64,000 nt of DNA from positions 41,741 through 105,740 of the forward strand of contig CBFHOK010000003.1 in assembly GCA_965657575.1 (NCBI GenBank), in the 5' to 3' direction. A program made the position numbers and the translations under genes. How positions within the stretch are numbered: position 1 is the first letter of the stretch; each line of letters starts with the position of its first letter. The stretch comes from CAJXVY01 sp965657575. Lineage in GTDB: Bacteria; Actinomycetota; Actinomycetes; Actinomycetales; Microbacteriaceae. The notes under the pieces are model-generated. The model did not search any database, had not been told where the DNA came from, and saw nothing but the letters and a program-made list of their open reading frames with translations. Below are positions 18,701 to 27,706 of the stretch, piece after piece.

Positions 18701-19250
18701 CCCTAATTGCAAACTCTCCACGTTGGCTAACCATGTCAACCCGTTCGTAGCCCAGCTCAATGAGTTTTAGTGGTAGCTCAGCCAAGGAGTATTCGTGGCT
18801 GGATTTGATTTCTAAGGCAGGGTGCTCTGCCAATTGAGCATGCACCGGTTGCAACGCAGCCCTAACGCTCATGATTACAAACACCGGGTGCTTAGCGGGA
18901 GCTTTCTTTAGTTCAATAAGTCTTGATATTGCCTTTAGTCGCTTGCCCACTGTTTCAGAGGAGGGCGATAGTCGCTCATGCGGAAGTGTTTCCCAACTTG
19001 GAAATTCAATCAGCTCATAATCGCTGTCATACTCCGCCAAAAAACTTATTAGCTCCTCAGCCTCACGACCGGTTGCCGTAATTACGACAAACGGACTTTT
19101 GGTTCCGGCCAGCCTTGGCATATCAGCTACCAGAAATGGGTGTGATCCAATTGATGCGATCACCGAAGAAGAGTTGTGTTTGACCGAGGCTTCGAATTTT
19201 GAGTAGGGGTAACCCTCTGAGATTTTTTCTCCTAGGGGCTTCAAGCTCAC
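15777..19250 (-). CDS. mfd: Transcription-repair coupling factor Mfd
   Basis: Removes RNA polymerase stalled at DNA lesions and recruits UvrA. The 1157-residue protein has all parts: a UvrB-like N-terminal region, the RNA-polymerase interaction domain with LKTGDYVVHVVHGVGQF, RecG-like helicase motifs (Walker A AGDVGFGKTEVAL, DEEQRFGVEHKEK, SATPIPRTLEMA, the HNRV motif, and the QIRGRVGRS arginine motif) and a TRCF C-terminal domain. Start is GTG 19250. pth ends 9 bases upstream. Confidence 0.98.
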   Translation of the reverse strand: MSLKPLGEKISEGYPYSKFEASVKHNSSSVIASIGSHPFLVADMPRLAGTKSPFVVITATGREAEELISFLAEYDSDYELIEFPSWETLPHERLSPSSETVGKRLKAISRLIELKKAPAKHPVFVIMSVRAALQPVHAQLAEHPALEIKSSHEYSLAELPLKLIELGYERVDMVSQRGEFAIRGGIVDVFPVTSDHPLRLEFFGDEVEEIREFSVADQRSTPTKLDSFMLYPARELLITPEVASRAREMAAEFPNLGEMLEKIANAIPVAGMESLAPVLTTAMVPVFEFIPDSSEHIILSRERIRTRAEDLKKTNEEFLHAAWDAAISGAQAPIDLSSGGFYGWQEFLEKLSKTNHPIRFFEVFGDQQGADIEVYDLPSFSGLDDDLNSWIDDLKTQGYSVIFTATGHGTAERIAELSGAAFVENLSNVPGSFVIQANLQKGLVAPASKLAIITDREYLGRNSTYIAPSKRKLASRRGPQVDPLELKTGDYVVHVVHGVGQFKELVQRKVGRGGKLSREYLLIEYAPPKKGYPADTLFVPVDQLDLVTRYVGGEAPVLSKMGGSDWAKAKGNARKAVRQIAIDLVKLYAERSKAEGYAFGPDTPWQHELEEAFPYVETSDQLKTIEEVKRDMESPRPMDRLLAGDVGFGKTEVALRAAFKAIQDGKQVAILCPTTLLVRQHMETFRDRFKGFPVNIEALSRFQSSSDVKQTLAGLQTGAVDLVIGTHRLLGDGIKFRNLGLIIIDEEQRFGVEHKEKLKSLRANVDVLSMSATPIPRTLEMAVTGIREMSTLATPPEQRQPILTYVGGYSEQQLAAAVRRELIREGQVFYVHNRVSSIDAVANEIARLVPEARVGVAHGKLPEAQLEQVVVDFWERKFDVLVSTTIIETGIDIPNANTLIVDRAENYGLSQLHQIRGRVGRSRERAYAYFFYDPSKPLTETAHDRLATIATNNELGSGFQVAMKDLEIRGAGNLLGGEQSGHIAGVGFDLYLRMIGEAVDEFKGKKIETPAELNLEIPVSAHIPNSYLDSDRLRLEAYHKLSAAGGSESTPERLSEILEELEDRYGKAPAELQTLFRVTELRQIANRLGLKDLNMLGDKLRMQPIELTDAQLVGLSHNHTGVRYLQSAKMLTLDKPVSLATDNEVIDWVKKFLEDLQ

Positions 19251-19259
19251 CCCAGAATC

Positions 19260-19850
19260 TTACTCTTTCGGCGAGTGCAGTTTTTGCATTGTCGCCTGAA
19301 TGCCATCAGCAATCACCGATTCAACCGCATCTGCAGCCAGTGAGATATTCAACTGCAAGTCTTTTTTCTCTGTTGTCGAGAAATCTTTCAAAACATATTC
19401 CGCGGTTGGCATTTGTCCAGGAGGTCTGCCAATCCCAAATCGGAGTCTGTGAAAATCGGGGTTTGTGGCACTGATTATGTCCCTAAGACCGTTGTGGCCC
19501 GCATGCCCACCACCGGTTTTTAGCTTCAGCACCCCGTAATCCAAATCCAGCTCATCGTGAATCACCAACAGGTTTTCAGTGGTCAAATCGAAGTATTTCA
19601 ACAGTGAACTAACAGGGCCTCCGGAGCGATTCATAAAGCTCGAAGGCTTTGCCAAGACCACCTTTTGGCCAGCAATGGTTTTTGAAACGATGCTGGAATT
19701 GGTCCGGTGAGATTTGAACTTCTCACCGGCCAATTCATCCAACACCAATTGACCGATGTTATGTCGGTTGTTTTCATATTTGGTCCCGGGGTTTCCCAAC
19801 CCCACGACCAGCCATGAATTACTCGTCTTCTGAAGTCTCTTCAGCAGCAC
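19260..19850 (-). CDS. pth: Peptidyl-tRNA hydrolase
   Basis: Recycles peptidyl-tRNA released from stalled ribosomes. Family motifs are WLVVGLGNPGTKYENNRHNIG with the catalytic His, KPSSFMNRSG, HDELDLDYG and GGGHAGHNGLRDI, then FHRLRFGIGRPPG. The start is uncertain. GTG 19850 gives about 12 extra N-terminal residues and a 32-base overlap with rplY. The only later in-frame GTG (about 19805) would remove residues just before GLGNPG. The true start probably lies within or right at the end of rplY. Confidence 0.93.
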   Translation of the reverse strand: MLLKRLQKTSNSWLVVGLGNPGTKYENNRHNIGQLVLDELAGEKFKSHRTNSSIVSKTIAGQKVVLAKPSSFMNRSGGPVSSLLKYFDLTTENLLVIHDELDLDYGVLKLKTGGGHAGHNGLRDIISATNPDFHRLRFGIGRPPGQMPTAEYVLKDFSTTEKKDLQLNISLAADAVESVIADGIQATMQKLHSPKE

Positions 19851-20436
19851 TATCGCTCTCCGAAGCTGCCTCTGTAGTTGTTTCCTCAACAGCTGCAGCA
19901 CGAGTCTCGGTGACAACAGCCACGTTTTCATCGGCTGCTAGCTCTAGGGTTACGTTCGAAGGAGTGTCCAGATCGGCCACGGTGTAGTGGTGACCTGCTG
20001 GGTTTTCCTTGCTGATGTGAAGCTCAACATACTCTGGGATGTTGGTGGCCTCTGCCTCCATGGCAACGGTTGAGTGAACAACATCGATGACTGTTCCACC
20101 CATTGGCTCACCAATGATGTGAACAGGAACCTCAACGTGAACCTTCTCGCCCTTCTTGACCTCGATTAGGTCGACGTGCTCGATCTCCTGCTTCACAGGC
20201 TCCTTCTGAGCACTTTTTACCAACACCAACTCGGTCTTGCCCTCAATCTTTAGCTCCAAAATTGCGTTTTTGGTTCTTAGTGCAAGCATGGTCTGTCTTG
20301 ATGGCAAAGAGATATGACGGGTTGCATTACCGTGTCCATAAATTACAGCTGGTGTCTTTCCGGCAGCGCGAAGCTTGCGGGCAGCACCTTTTCCAAAGTC
20401 GTTTCTGATTTCAGCGTCAAACTTGTGATCACTCAT
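19819..20436 (-). CDS. rplY: Ribosomal protein bL25, CTC form
   Basis: Binds 5S rRNA in the large subunit. The 205-residue protein has the N-terminal L25 domain (FGKGAARKLRAAGKTPAVIYGHG) and the C-terminal TL5/CTC domain (HVEVPVHIIGEPMGGTVID), then a long acidic Ser/Glu/Thr-rich tail from about residue 185. Actinobacteria usually carry this long form. A pth gene follows, with overlap, as in Rv1014c-Rv1015c. Confidence 0.96.
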   Translation of the reverse strand: MSDHKFDAEIRNDFGKGAARKLRAAGKTPAVIYGHGNATRHISLPSRQTMLALRTKNAILELKIEGKTELVLVKSAQKEPVKQEIEHVDLIEVKKGEKVHVEVPVHIIGEPMGGTVIDVVHSTVAMEAEATNIPEYVELHISKENPAGHHYTVADLDTPSNVTLELAADENVAVVTETRAAAVEETTTEAASESDSAAEETSEDE

Positions 20437-20543
20437 TATTTTTTCCTTCGTTGGTTGGCTATCAACTCAGGCGTGAGGATTGGCCTTACCAACCACCCCG
20501 TCGATAACGGATATTAATCCCTCGCCGTTGTTCGCTACAGATA

Positions 20544-21764
20544 CTATCCGATTTTGCTAATCCTGGAAAGACCAATTCTGGTCAGCATTACAACCGCAAG
20601 CAGCAAGACTCCGATAACCAGTGAATCTAGCGGCACGGCGAACCCAATTGTTAGACAAAACATTAGCCCTGCGAGTGGAAGTGTTTTCATGCTGCCTTTG
20701 ATTTCTGGCTGCCTGAAGGCAGCTAAGTTCGCTACCGAGTAATAAATAAGAATTGAAAACGAACTCAGGCCAACCGCCCAGACCAGACTGCCACTCAAAA
20801 CCAACACAATTACCACCAAGCTGATGACTATCTCTGCGAACCAGGGTGCGTTTCCAGGTCCTCCCCTTAGTGCAAACAGCTTTGGCAATTCCGAATCCTC
20901 CCCCATTACAGAGGCAGTCCTACTCATGCCGGCAAGTAAAGCCAATAAGGAGCCAAGGGAGGCAATACCAGCAACAATCACCACAATTCCCGAGGGGAAC
21001 CCCGGTATTGCTGTATTCAAAAATTCAATCATCGGCGCAATTGAGAAAACAAGACTGTTACCCAAAACAGCTGGCATCAAAAATGACAGCGATATATAAA
21101 TTGCAAAGACAATCGAAAAAGAAATGCCGACAGCTTTGGCGGTGTTCTTTTTTGAATCAATCAGCTCATCACCGAGGGTCGCCACCCTGGCATATCCCGC
21201 AAAGGCAAAAAACACCAGTGCTGCAGCTGTCAGAACACCAAAGCCCTGCAGTTCTGGAGCTGCCGAAATGCTCTCTGACGGTCCTGAGACAAGTGCTGCA
21301 ATAATCGCAAAGATCAAAAACAGCATCGTTATGCCACCCAAAACCAATGACCCAAAGGCCGTTCTGTTGACACCCAGAATGTTGATTGTGGCCATGGTAA
21401 TTACGCTGACTACCGCAACCAGAACCCGCTGATCTGGGAAAAGATAGCCGGCGACCGCCAAAGCTATGGCAGCAGATGAAGCAATCTTGCCAATTAGAAA
21501 ACTAATACCCGCCAAGAAAGCCCAGTTTTGAGTCAAATAAACCTGCGCGTAGCTATAGGCCCCACCGGGTCTAGAAACCTCTGCTGCAAGTTTTGAAACC
21601 GACCAGGCGTTCAAAAATGCCACGACACCTGCAAGAAATACGGCCAGCGGGAGCAAGTATCCGGCGAGAGCGGCAGCTGGGGAAAACACCACAAAAACAC
21701 CAGCACCCAGCATGGCGGCAATGCCAATAGACACCGCCTCATAAAGGCGCAGTTTGTTTTTCAC
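20544..21764 (-). CDS. APC superfamily amino acid permease
   Basis: This 406-residue protein has about 12 hydrophobic segments and the APC start IGIAAMLGAGVFVVFSPAAA. The second half of helix 1 (GAGVF) is typical of the amino-acid transporter branch. The region FAFAGYARVATLGDELID is the helix 6 part that lines the substrate site. Substrate cannot be told. The gene starts 9 bases after prs ends and its stop lies 107 bases from the rplY start, so it may be the last gene of a glmU-prs operon. Confidence 0.86.
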   Translation of the reverse strand: MKNKLRLYEAVSIGIAAMLGAGVFVVFSPAAALAGYLLPLAVFLAGVVAFLNAWSVSKLAAEVSRPGGAYSYAQVYLTQNWAFLAGISFLIGKIASSAAIALAVAGYLFPDQRVLVAVVSVITMATINILGVNRTAFGSLVLGGITMLFLIFAIIAALVSGPSESISAAPELQGFGVLTAAALVFFAFAGYARVATLGDELIDSKKNTAKAVGISFSIVFAIYISLSFLMPAVLGNSLVFSIAPMIEFLNTAIPGFPSGIVVIVAGIASLGSLLALLAGMSRTASVMGEDSELPKLFALRGGPGNAPWFAEIVISLVVIVLVLSGSLVWAVGLSSFSILIYYSVANLAAFRQPEIKGSMKTLPLAGLMFCLTIGFAVPLDSLVIGVLLLAVVMLTRIGLSRISKIG

Positions 21765-21773
21765 CAGCTCAGA

Positions 21774-22748
21774 CTAGGCGTGGCCAGGAAACAGTGAGTT
21801 AACACTGTCATCATCAAATACCGCATAGATCGCCTTGGCAATTAGCGGTGCAATCGACAATACCGTTAGCTGCTCGAATCGTTTTTCCTGGGGTATCGGC
21901 AAAGTGTCAGTGACAATCACCTCATCAAATGCCCCGCTGCTGAGTCTCTCCACCGCAGGATCGCTAAACACAGCGTGAGTGGCGGCAACCAAAACCCTCT
22001 TCGCACCGTTTTCTTTCAAAGCGTGTGCTGCTGAAAGGATTGTCCCACCGGTGTCAATCATGTCATCAACCAGCAGGCAGTCTCTTCCCTCAACATCTCC
22101 AACCAGCTCGTGAACCTGCACCTGGTTTGGCTTATCAGGATCACGACGCTTGTGAATGATTGCCAACGGAGAGCTAAGTCTGTCAGCCCAAATATCTGCA
22201 ACCCTCACCCGTCCGGAGTCAGGTGAAACTACCGTTAGGTTCTCAGTTCCATACTGCTCGGCAACATAGTCTGCCATCAGTGGCAACGCCCACAGGTGAT
22301 CAACCGGGCCTTCAAAGAAACCTTGAATCTGCGGTGAGTGCAGATCAACACTCATTAGTCGATTTGCCCCTGCCTTGTGATACAAATCAGTCATCAACCT
22401 TGCTGAAATAGGTTCACGACCCTTGTGTTTTTTATCCTGACGGGCATATGGGAAAAACGGTGCCACCACTGTAATTCGCTTAGCACTTGCTCGCTTGAGG
22501 GCATCCACCATCAATAACTGCTCCATTACCCAGTGGTTGATTGGGTTCGGGTGAGCCTGAATAACAAATGCATCAACACCACGAACCGACTGCTCAAAAC
22601 GAACAAAAGTTTCGCCGTTTGCAAAGTCATAGTTCTGCATCGGAACAATCTCTGTTCCCAGTAGCCTTGCTACTTCCTCTGCCAGTTCTGGGTGGGCCCT
22701 GCCTGTTGCAAGAATCATTTGCTTGGAGTTTGATTTTACGAGGCCCAT
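21774..22748 (-). CDS. prs: Ribose-phosphate pyrophosphokinase
   Basis: Makes PRPP from ribose 5-phosphate and ATP for purine, pyrimidine, His and Trp synthesis. The 324-residue protein has FANGETFVRFEQSVRG, the flexible loop YARQDKKHKGREPISA, VSVDLHSPQIQGFF-type metal loop (MSVDLHSPQ), and the PRPP binding motif CLLVDDMIDTGGT. It begins 5 bases after glmU ends, matching the conserved glmU-prs pair. Confidence 0.97.
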   Translation of the reverse strand: MGLVKSNSKQMILATGRAHPELAEEVARLLGTEIVPMQNYDFANGETFVRFEQSVRGVDAFVIQAHPNPINHWVMEQLLMVDALKRASAKRITVVAPFFPYARQDKKHKGREPISARLMTDLYHKAGANRLMSVDLHSPQIQGFFEGPVDHLWALPLMADYVAEQYGTENLTVVSPDSGRVRVADIWADRLSSPLAIIHKRRDPDKPNQVQVHELVGDVEGRDCLLVDDMIDTGGTILSAAHALKENGAKRVLVAATHAVFSDPAVERLSSGAFDEVIVTDTLPIPQEKRFEQLTVLSIAPLIAKAIYAVFDDDSVNSLFPGHA

Positions 22749-22753
22749 AACTG

Positions 22754-24148
22754 CTACTTTCCCTTGGCTTCTTTGGCTGAGAGTGAATCGGGTCTGTTTG
22801 CTAACACCCAGCCAGCAATTGCTCTTTGTGGCGAGTGATTCATAGCTAGGTCCCCAGATTTCACGTCTTTGCGTATCACGCTACCAGCTGCGGTGTAACT
22901 TCCAGAATTTATAGTCACAGGTGCAACAAAAACATTGCCCGCACCCGTCTTCACATGATCACCAACAGCAGTCTGATGCTTATTCAATCCGTCATAGTTT
23001 GCAAAAATTGTCCCGGCACCAATATTGCTTCCCTTACCAATAACGGCATCGCCAACATAGGTTAGGTGAGGGACCTTGGAACCCTCGCCAATTTGAGCAT
23101 TCTTGGTTTCAACAAAAGCGCCAATCTTAGAATCCTGAGCCAACTTTGTTCCAGCCCGCAGATACGCAAAAGGGCCAACCGTTGCACCGTCGTCGATGAC
23201 AGATGAAGTAATGTCGGAGCTTTTGATTTTCACGCCAGAGCCAACAACGGCATCAGTTATGACAGAACTTGCACCAACAACCGAGTGTGCTCCGATAGAG
23301 CTCACTCCTCGGAGCTGCACATTTGGCTCGATAACGACATCTTGACCAAGTTGCACAGTGACATCAATCCAAGTCGACTGCGGATCAATAACATTGACTC
23401 CACTGAGCTGCCAAGCTTTGACGATTCTGTTGTTAAGCTCTCTGGCTACTTCAGATAGCTGCACTCTGTCATTGATACCGGCAACCAACCAGTTATCGCT
23501 TACCTGCAAAGTTTTTACCCGCTCCGCCATTGAAACAACATCTGTCAAATACTTCTCCGACTGAGAATTATGGGTACCTAAACCAACCAGTGAATTTCTC
23601 AAAAACTCAGAATCAAAAACATAAACCCCTGCGTTTACGTTTTTGATCTGCAACTGCTCATCGCTGCAGTCTCGGTGTTCAACAATTGACACCTTGCCTG
23701 AGTTTTCAATTACTCGCCCGTAGCCGCTTGGGTCATCAAGTCTTGCGGTTAGCAGTGAAACCTGGCTGTTGGATTCAAGATGGCTATCAAGCAGCTGATT
23801 CAGTGTTTGAACATCCATTAGTGGAACATCACCGCTGAGGACTACCACCGCACCTTTGAAATCGGCTAATTGCTCGATGGCCGATTCAACAGCAGCACCG
23901 GTGCCCGGGGTGTCAGATTGGGTGACGAACTCAACATCAGAGGAAACACCGTTCAACGCCTGTTCGATTTCTGCCTGCTGGTGTTTCAAAACTGTAATTA
24001 GGCTCGCTGGATCTAAAGCTCTGGCGGTTGCCAAAACGTGTTCAATGAGACTTAGCCCTGCGAGTGGGTGAAGAACTTTTGCGGTGGAGGATTTCATGCG
24101 AGTGCCGGCTCCAGCAGCGAGCACTACAACAGCTAGATGCTTATTCAT
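22754..24148 (-). CDS. glmU: Bifunctional GlmU: GlcNAc-1-P uridyltransferase / GlcN-1-P acetyltransferase
   Basis: Makes UDP-GlcNAc for peptidoglycan and other glycans. The N-terminal half is a nucleotidyltransferase (LAAGAGTRMKSSTAKVLHP, LSGDVPLMD). The C-terminal half, from about residue 255, is a left-handed beta-helix of hexapeptide repeats with the acetyl-CoA sites (GPFAYLRAGTKL, VPHLTYVGDAVIG, NIGAGTIFANYDG). I chose ATG 24148 because GAGGAG lies 5-6 bases upstream; ATG 24160 is an alternative. The protein is 464 residues. Confidence 0.97.
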   Translation of the reverse strand: MNKHLAVVVLAAGAGTRMKSSTAKVLHPLAGLSLIEHVLATARALDPASLITVLKHQQAEIEQALNGVSSDVEFVTQSDTPGTGAAVESAIEQLADFKGAVVVLSGDVPLMDVQTLNQLLDSHLESNSQVSLLTARLDDPSGYGRVIENSGKVSIVEHRDCSDEQLQIKNVNAGVYVFDSEFLRNSLVGLGTHNSQSEKYLTDVVSMAERVKTLQVSDNWLVAGINDRVQLSEVARELNNRIVKAWQLSGVNVIDPQSTWIDVTVQLGQDVVIEPNVQLRGVSSIGAHSVVGASSVITDAVVGSGVKIKSSDITSSVIDDGATVGPFAYLRAGTKLAQDSKIGAFVETKNAQIGEGSKVPHLTYVGDAVIGKGSNIGAGTIFANYDGLNKHQTAVGDHVKTGAGNVFVAPVTINSGSYTAAGSVIRKDVKSGDLAMNHSPQRAIAGWVLANRPDSLSAKEAKGK

Positions 24149-24169
24149 AGCACTCCTCATAGTCCCGCG

Positions 24170-24241
24170 CTCCGCCCCTAGGATTCGAACCTAGACCTAA
24201 CGCCTCCAAAGAGCGCCGTGCTGCCATTACACTAGAGCGGA
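24170..24241 (-). tRNA. tRNA-Gln (anticodon UUG)
   Basis: The minus strand folds as a full cloverleaf: acceptor TCCGCTC/GGGCGGA, anticodon stem GCGCT/GGCGT around CTTTGGA (anticodon TTG), T arm CTAGG-TTCGAAT-CCTAG, and G73, which is the glutamine discriminator. CCA is not encoded. Position directly upstream of glmU is conserved in related genomes. Confidence 0.96.
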
Positions 24242-24288
24242 ACGGGATATCTCCCGCGAACAGTTTGCCAGAAAATCCACTCATTTTT

Positions 24289-26049
24289 TCACTCTGCGAG
24301 CTTTTCGGAGACAATCAACCACTGATCCTCAATCTCCGAGAGCCTATTTTCAAGCTCAACCAGTTGCTTTCCCATCTCTGCAAGCTGCAGATAATCATCC
24401 ACCTGAAGCTCAGCCATCCCTGACTTATGACTTTCAATCTCAGTGGTTAGCTTTTCGATTTGACGAGAATACTTAGCCTGCTCTTTTTCTAAATTTCTTT
24501 TCTCTGCCCCAGTCAGGCCCCTGGTTTGAACCTCTTGCTTTTGCTTTGCTTCGGTTTTGGGTTTTCTGAGTTGCAGATATTGATCCACTCCACCTGGCAA
24601 GTGACGCAAGCTGCCGTCCCCTAAAATCGCATACTGATTATCTGTGACTCGTTCTAACAGATACCTATCGTGGCTAATGACAATCAAAGTCCCCGGCCAA
24701 GAGTCCAAAAGGTCTTCCATGGCAGCCAGCATGTCAGTGTCTAAATCATTTGTTGGTTCATCCAAGATCAACACATTCGGTTCCCGAAACAAAAGTCTCA
24801 TCAATTGCAGTCGTCTTTTCTGGCCACCTGATAGATCTCCAACCGGCGCCTGCAACTGTTGTTGAGAAAAACCGAGCTGTTCTAGTAATTGACCCGGGGA
24901 GAATTCTTTTTTACCAACCGAAAAGGTTGATTTCTCTCTTGAGATTATTGAATAAATCCGCTCATCAGCCAACTCATCAAGTTCTTCAAGGTTTTGACTC
25001 AGAACAGCCAGGTTGACAGTCTTCCCAAGCTTTACCCGACCGCCACTTGGGCTAAGTGCTGAGGTAATCAGTTTTGTGAGTGTTGTCTTACCACTTCCAT
25101 TGGCACCTAAAAGCCCAATTCGATCCCCCGCCCCCAAAATCAAATCAATATCTTTGAAGATCTCATCAAAGCTCATCTTCTCGATTTCAATGACATCCTT
25201 ACCCAATCGAGTGGTTGCCAACTTTTTGAGCTCCAGCTGATCTCTGGGTGGAGGCTCGTTTTCAATCAGCTCATTAGCCGCATCAATTCGAAATTTCGGT
25301 TTGGTAGTCCTTGCAGGTGCTCCTCGTCTTAGCCAAGCAAGTTCTTTTCGCAAAAGATTCTGTCTTCTGGACTCCGCTGCAGCGGCCTGCCTGTCTCGCT
25401 CTGCTCTTTGTAGGATGTAGGCCGCGTAACCACCTTCAAAGCTATCTAAACCACCTGGGTGAACCTCCCAGGTCTGATTGCACACCTCGTCTAAAAACCA
25501 ACGGTCGTGAGTAACAACCAGCAACCCACCCTGTGATTTGGGCCAACGGGTTTTCAGGTGCTCACTCAGCCAATACACCGCATCCAGATCCAAATGGTTG
25601 GTTGGCTCATCCAGCATCACCACATCCCAGTCGCCAATCAGCAACTTGGCAAGATTAACTCTTCGACGTTGACCACCAGAGAGAGTGTTCATGCTGGATT
25701 CAAAATCAATATCGGAAATAAGCCCGTCAATCACATCGCGGATTTTTGGATCACTGGCCCACTCATACTCAGCCATCTCACCAATTACCGTATCTTTCAC
25801 GGTTGATTCAAGATAGATATCATCCCGCTGATCCATGAAACCGATCCGGGTGCTGCCCCGAACCGTCACTTGGCCGCTATCAGCTGTTAGCTTGCCGGCC
25901 AGGATTGACATAAGCGTTGATTTCCCGTCACCATTTCGACCAACGATTCCGATTCGGTCCCCTGCGGCAATGCCAACAGTCAGGTTTTCAAAAAGTGTCT
26001 TTGTTGGGTAGTCAAGAGATATATTTTCAGCACCAATCAGGTGGCTCAT
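24289..26049 (-). CDS. ABC-F family ATPase (Uup-like)
   Basis: A 586-residue soluble protein with two ABC cassettes and no membrane helix. Walker A motifs are GRNGDGKSTL (near 40) and GANGSGKTTL (near 320); signatures are LSGGQRRRVNLAKLL and LSGGQKRRLQLMRLL; Walker B regions end in MLDEPTNHLDLD and ILDEPTNDLDTD. The linker between cassettes is helical and charged, and a coiled coil fills about 510-586, as in Uup. ABC-F proteins act on ribosomes; this subtype is not a clear resistance factor. It overlaps ispE by ATGA. Confidence 0.95.
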   Translation of the reverse strand: MSHLIGAENISLDYPTKTLFENLTVGIAAGDRIGIVGRNGDGKSTLMSILAGKLTADSGQVTVRGSTRIGFMDQRDDIYLESTVKDTVIGEMAEYEWASDPKIRDVIDGLISDIDFESSMNTLSGGQRRRVNLAKLLIGDWDVVMLDEPTNHLDLDAVYWLSEHLKTRWPKSQGGLLVVTHDRWFLDEVCNQTWEVHPGGLDSFEGGYAAYILQRAERDRQAAAAESRRQNLLRKELAWLRRGAPARTTKPKFRIDAANELIENEPPPRDQLELKKLATTRLGKDVIEIEKMSFDEIFKDIDLILGAGDRIGLLGANGSGKTTLTKLITSALSPSGGRVKLGKTVNLAVLSQNLEELDELADERIYSIISREKSTFSVGKKEFSPGQLLEQLGFSQQQLQAPVGDLSGGQKRRLQLMRLLFREPNVLILDEPTNDLDTDMLAAMEDLLDSWPGTLIVISHDRYLLERVTDNQYAILGDGSLRHLPGGVDQYLQLRKPKTEAKQKQEVQTRGLTGAEKRNLEKEQAKYSRQIEKLTTEIESHKSGMAELQVDDYLQLAEMGKQLVELENRLSEIEDQWLIVSEKLAE

Positions 26050-26897
26050 CGATTAAGCCTCGCACCCGGTTGATTTCCTGAGGTGACCACCCAGCTAAAT
26101 TCACTTTCCTGCAAAGAGCTGATTAGCGTTGCATCCGGCTCCCAAAAATAAACACTCGGGCCACTCCCGCTAACCGAACCACCCAGGTCCAATAATTGCT
26201 GGAGCTCAGGAACCAGTTCCAATGCAGGCTCAGTCAAGTCATTCTGACCAAGCTGCGATGGTTTATCGCCAACTCTTAGATCTTGATAGAAATCACCAGC
26301 CGGCAGCCTTAGCTGAATCTCTTGTTGATCGCGAATGCCATCCAAAAGCGAAAAGGACTCTTTGGTTGAGATTCCCTTATTGGGATAAGCAATTAGGTAT
26401 TCAACCTCGGTTGCATCCATCGGTTCCAATTCGACACCGTTTCCGGAACCAATTGCAGTGCCACCAAGTAAGGCAAATGGAACATCGGCACCGATTTTTG
26501 AACCAATCGCAAAAAGATCAGATTCGGTTTGAAACAACTCTTGCAGAGCAATAAGTGTTGCCGCAGCATCAGCGCTTCCTCCGGCCAGCCCTGCAGCTAC
26601 TGGGATGTGTTTATCAATCTGGATTTCAAGTGGTGTTGAGCTTATTTCGTTGTATTGGAAGAACTCTCTGGCCGCTAAGAAACAGATATTGCTTTGATCG
26701 AGTGGTACCGAACTAAGTTGATGGTCACTCAGTGTGCCGGTGATGGAAATGCGGTTTTGATCCGAAGTGGCAACTTTTACGGTGTCTCTAATTCCCAGTG
26801 CTTGATAGATGCTGTAAACATCGTGGTAACCATCATCTCTGACTCTTCCGACAGAGAAGAAGAGATTCAGCTTCCCCGGAGCACTGGCAGAAATCAT
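26046..26897 (-). CDS. ispE: 4-diphosphocytidyl-2-C-methyl-D-erythritol kinase
   Basis: ATP-dependent step of the non-mevalonate isoprenoid pathway. The 283-residue GHMP kinase has the substrate segment SAPGKLNLFFSVG, the ATP-binding PVAAGLAGGSADAAAT loop, IGADVPFALLGGTAIGSG and the late GGSVSGSGPSVYF. It forms a tight ATGA-coupled run ksgA-ispE-ABC-F. With ispDF at 60844 this window supplies three consecutive activities of the pathway. Confidence 0.96.
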   Translation of the reverse strand: MISASAPGKLNLFFSVGRVRDDGYHDVYSIYQALGIRDTVKVATSDQNRISITGTLSDHQLSSVPLDQSNICFLAAREFFQYNEISSTPLEIQIDKHIPVAAGLAGGSADAAATLIALQELFQTESDLFAIGSKIGADVPFALLGGTAIGSGNGVELEPMDATEVEYLIAYPNKGISTKESFSLLDGIRDQQEIQLRLPAGDFYQDLRVGDKPSQLGQNDLTEPALELVPELQQLLDLGGSVSGSGPSVYFWEPDATLISSLQESEFSWVVTSGNQPGARLNR

Positions 26898-27706
26898 TTT
26901 TCCAGCCTAGCGAGATTTATAAAATCACTCAGGCCCAGCTGCTCGGGTCTGGCATCTGGTCTGATGCCAACTTTTTCCAAGGCCTGTGAAACCGGATAGC
27001 TAAAACTGGATTTCAAAGATGCCACAAGGGTTTTTCTCCGAGTTGCAAAAGATTTATCAATCAGTTCGAAGGTGCGGTCTCTGTTACCCTCGGTATTCAC
27101 CTTTTCAAAATAAACCAGCTCACTGTCAACATTGGGCACCGGCCAGAAAATCTGTCTTGAGACACCTCCGGCCAGCCTTGCCTCCGCCCACCAGCGAAGT
27201 TTCAAACTCGGTATCCCATAAAGCCCATCATTAGCTTTGGCAACCAGCCTCCTGGCAACCTCTGACTGAACTAGCACCAGCCCTTTTTGAATGCTTGGAA
27301 AGCTTTCCAAAAAATGCAGCAGGACTGGAACTGAAATGTTGTATGGGAGGTTTGCAATCAAGACCTGACAATCTGGAAGTTCAGTGATTTTCAAAGCATC
27401 TGCGTTGATTACCTGCAGGCTTTTTCCTGGTGCGTGTTTTTCAATAGTCTCTGGAAGTCTTTTAGCAAGCCTTGAGTCAATCTCAACGGCAACCACTGAA
27501 TCAACCTCTTCTAGTATCCCAAGCGTTAGCGAACCAAGCCCGGGACCAATTTCAACAACCTTTTCGCTGCCCTGAAGGTTTGCCTTGCTGATTATTTTTC
27601 GAATCGTGTTTGGGTCAATGACGAAATTCTGACCGAGTTTCTTCGTAGGTCTGATATCCAGCTCGCTCGCTAGCTCCCGAACCTCAGATGCACCCAAAAG
27701 GCTCAA
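26894..27706 (-). CDS. ksgA: 16S rRNA (adenine1518/1519-N6)-dimethyltransferase
   Basis: Uses SAM to dimethylate two adenines in helix 45 of 16S rRNA. The 270-residue protein has LGQNFVIDPNTIRKI, SAM motif I VVEIGPGLGSLTLGIL, the acidic motif II end AVEIDSRLA, and catalytic NLPYNISVPVL. It begins immediately at the tatD stop with no gap. In mycobacteria a resuscitation factor gene (rpfB) lies between these two; it is absent here. Confidence 0.97.
   Translation of the reverse strand: MSLLGASEVRELASELDIRPTKKLGQNFVIDPNTIRKIISKANLQGSEKVVEIGPGLGSLTLGILEEVDSVVAVEIDSRLAKRLPETIEKHAPGKSLQVINADALKITELPDCQVLIANLPYNISVPVLLHFLESFPSIQKGLVLVQSEVARRLVAKANDGLYGIPSLKLRWWAEARLAGGVSRQIFWPVPNVDSELVYFEKVNTEGNRDRTFELIDKSFATRRKTLVASLKSSFSYPVSQALEKVGIRPDARPEQLGLSDFINLARLEK

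Noticed and set aside
20437..20543. Ribosomal-protein leader element before rplY
   Set aside because: Some pairing exists (GGTTGG with CCAACC), but there is no clear match to a known leader.
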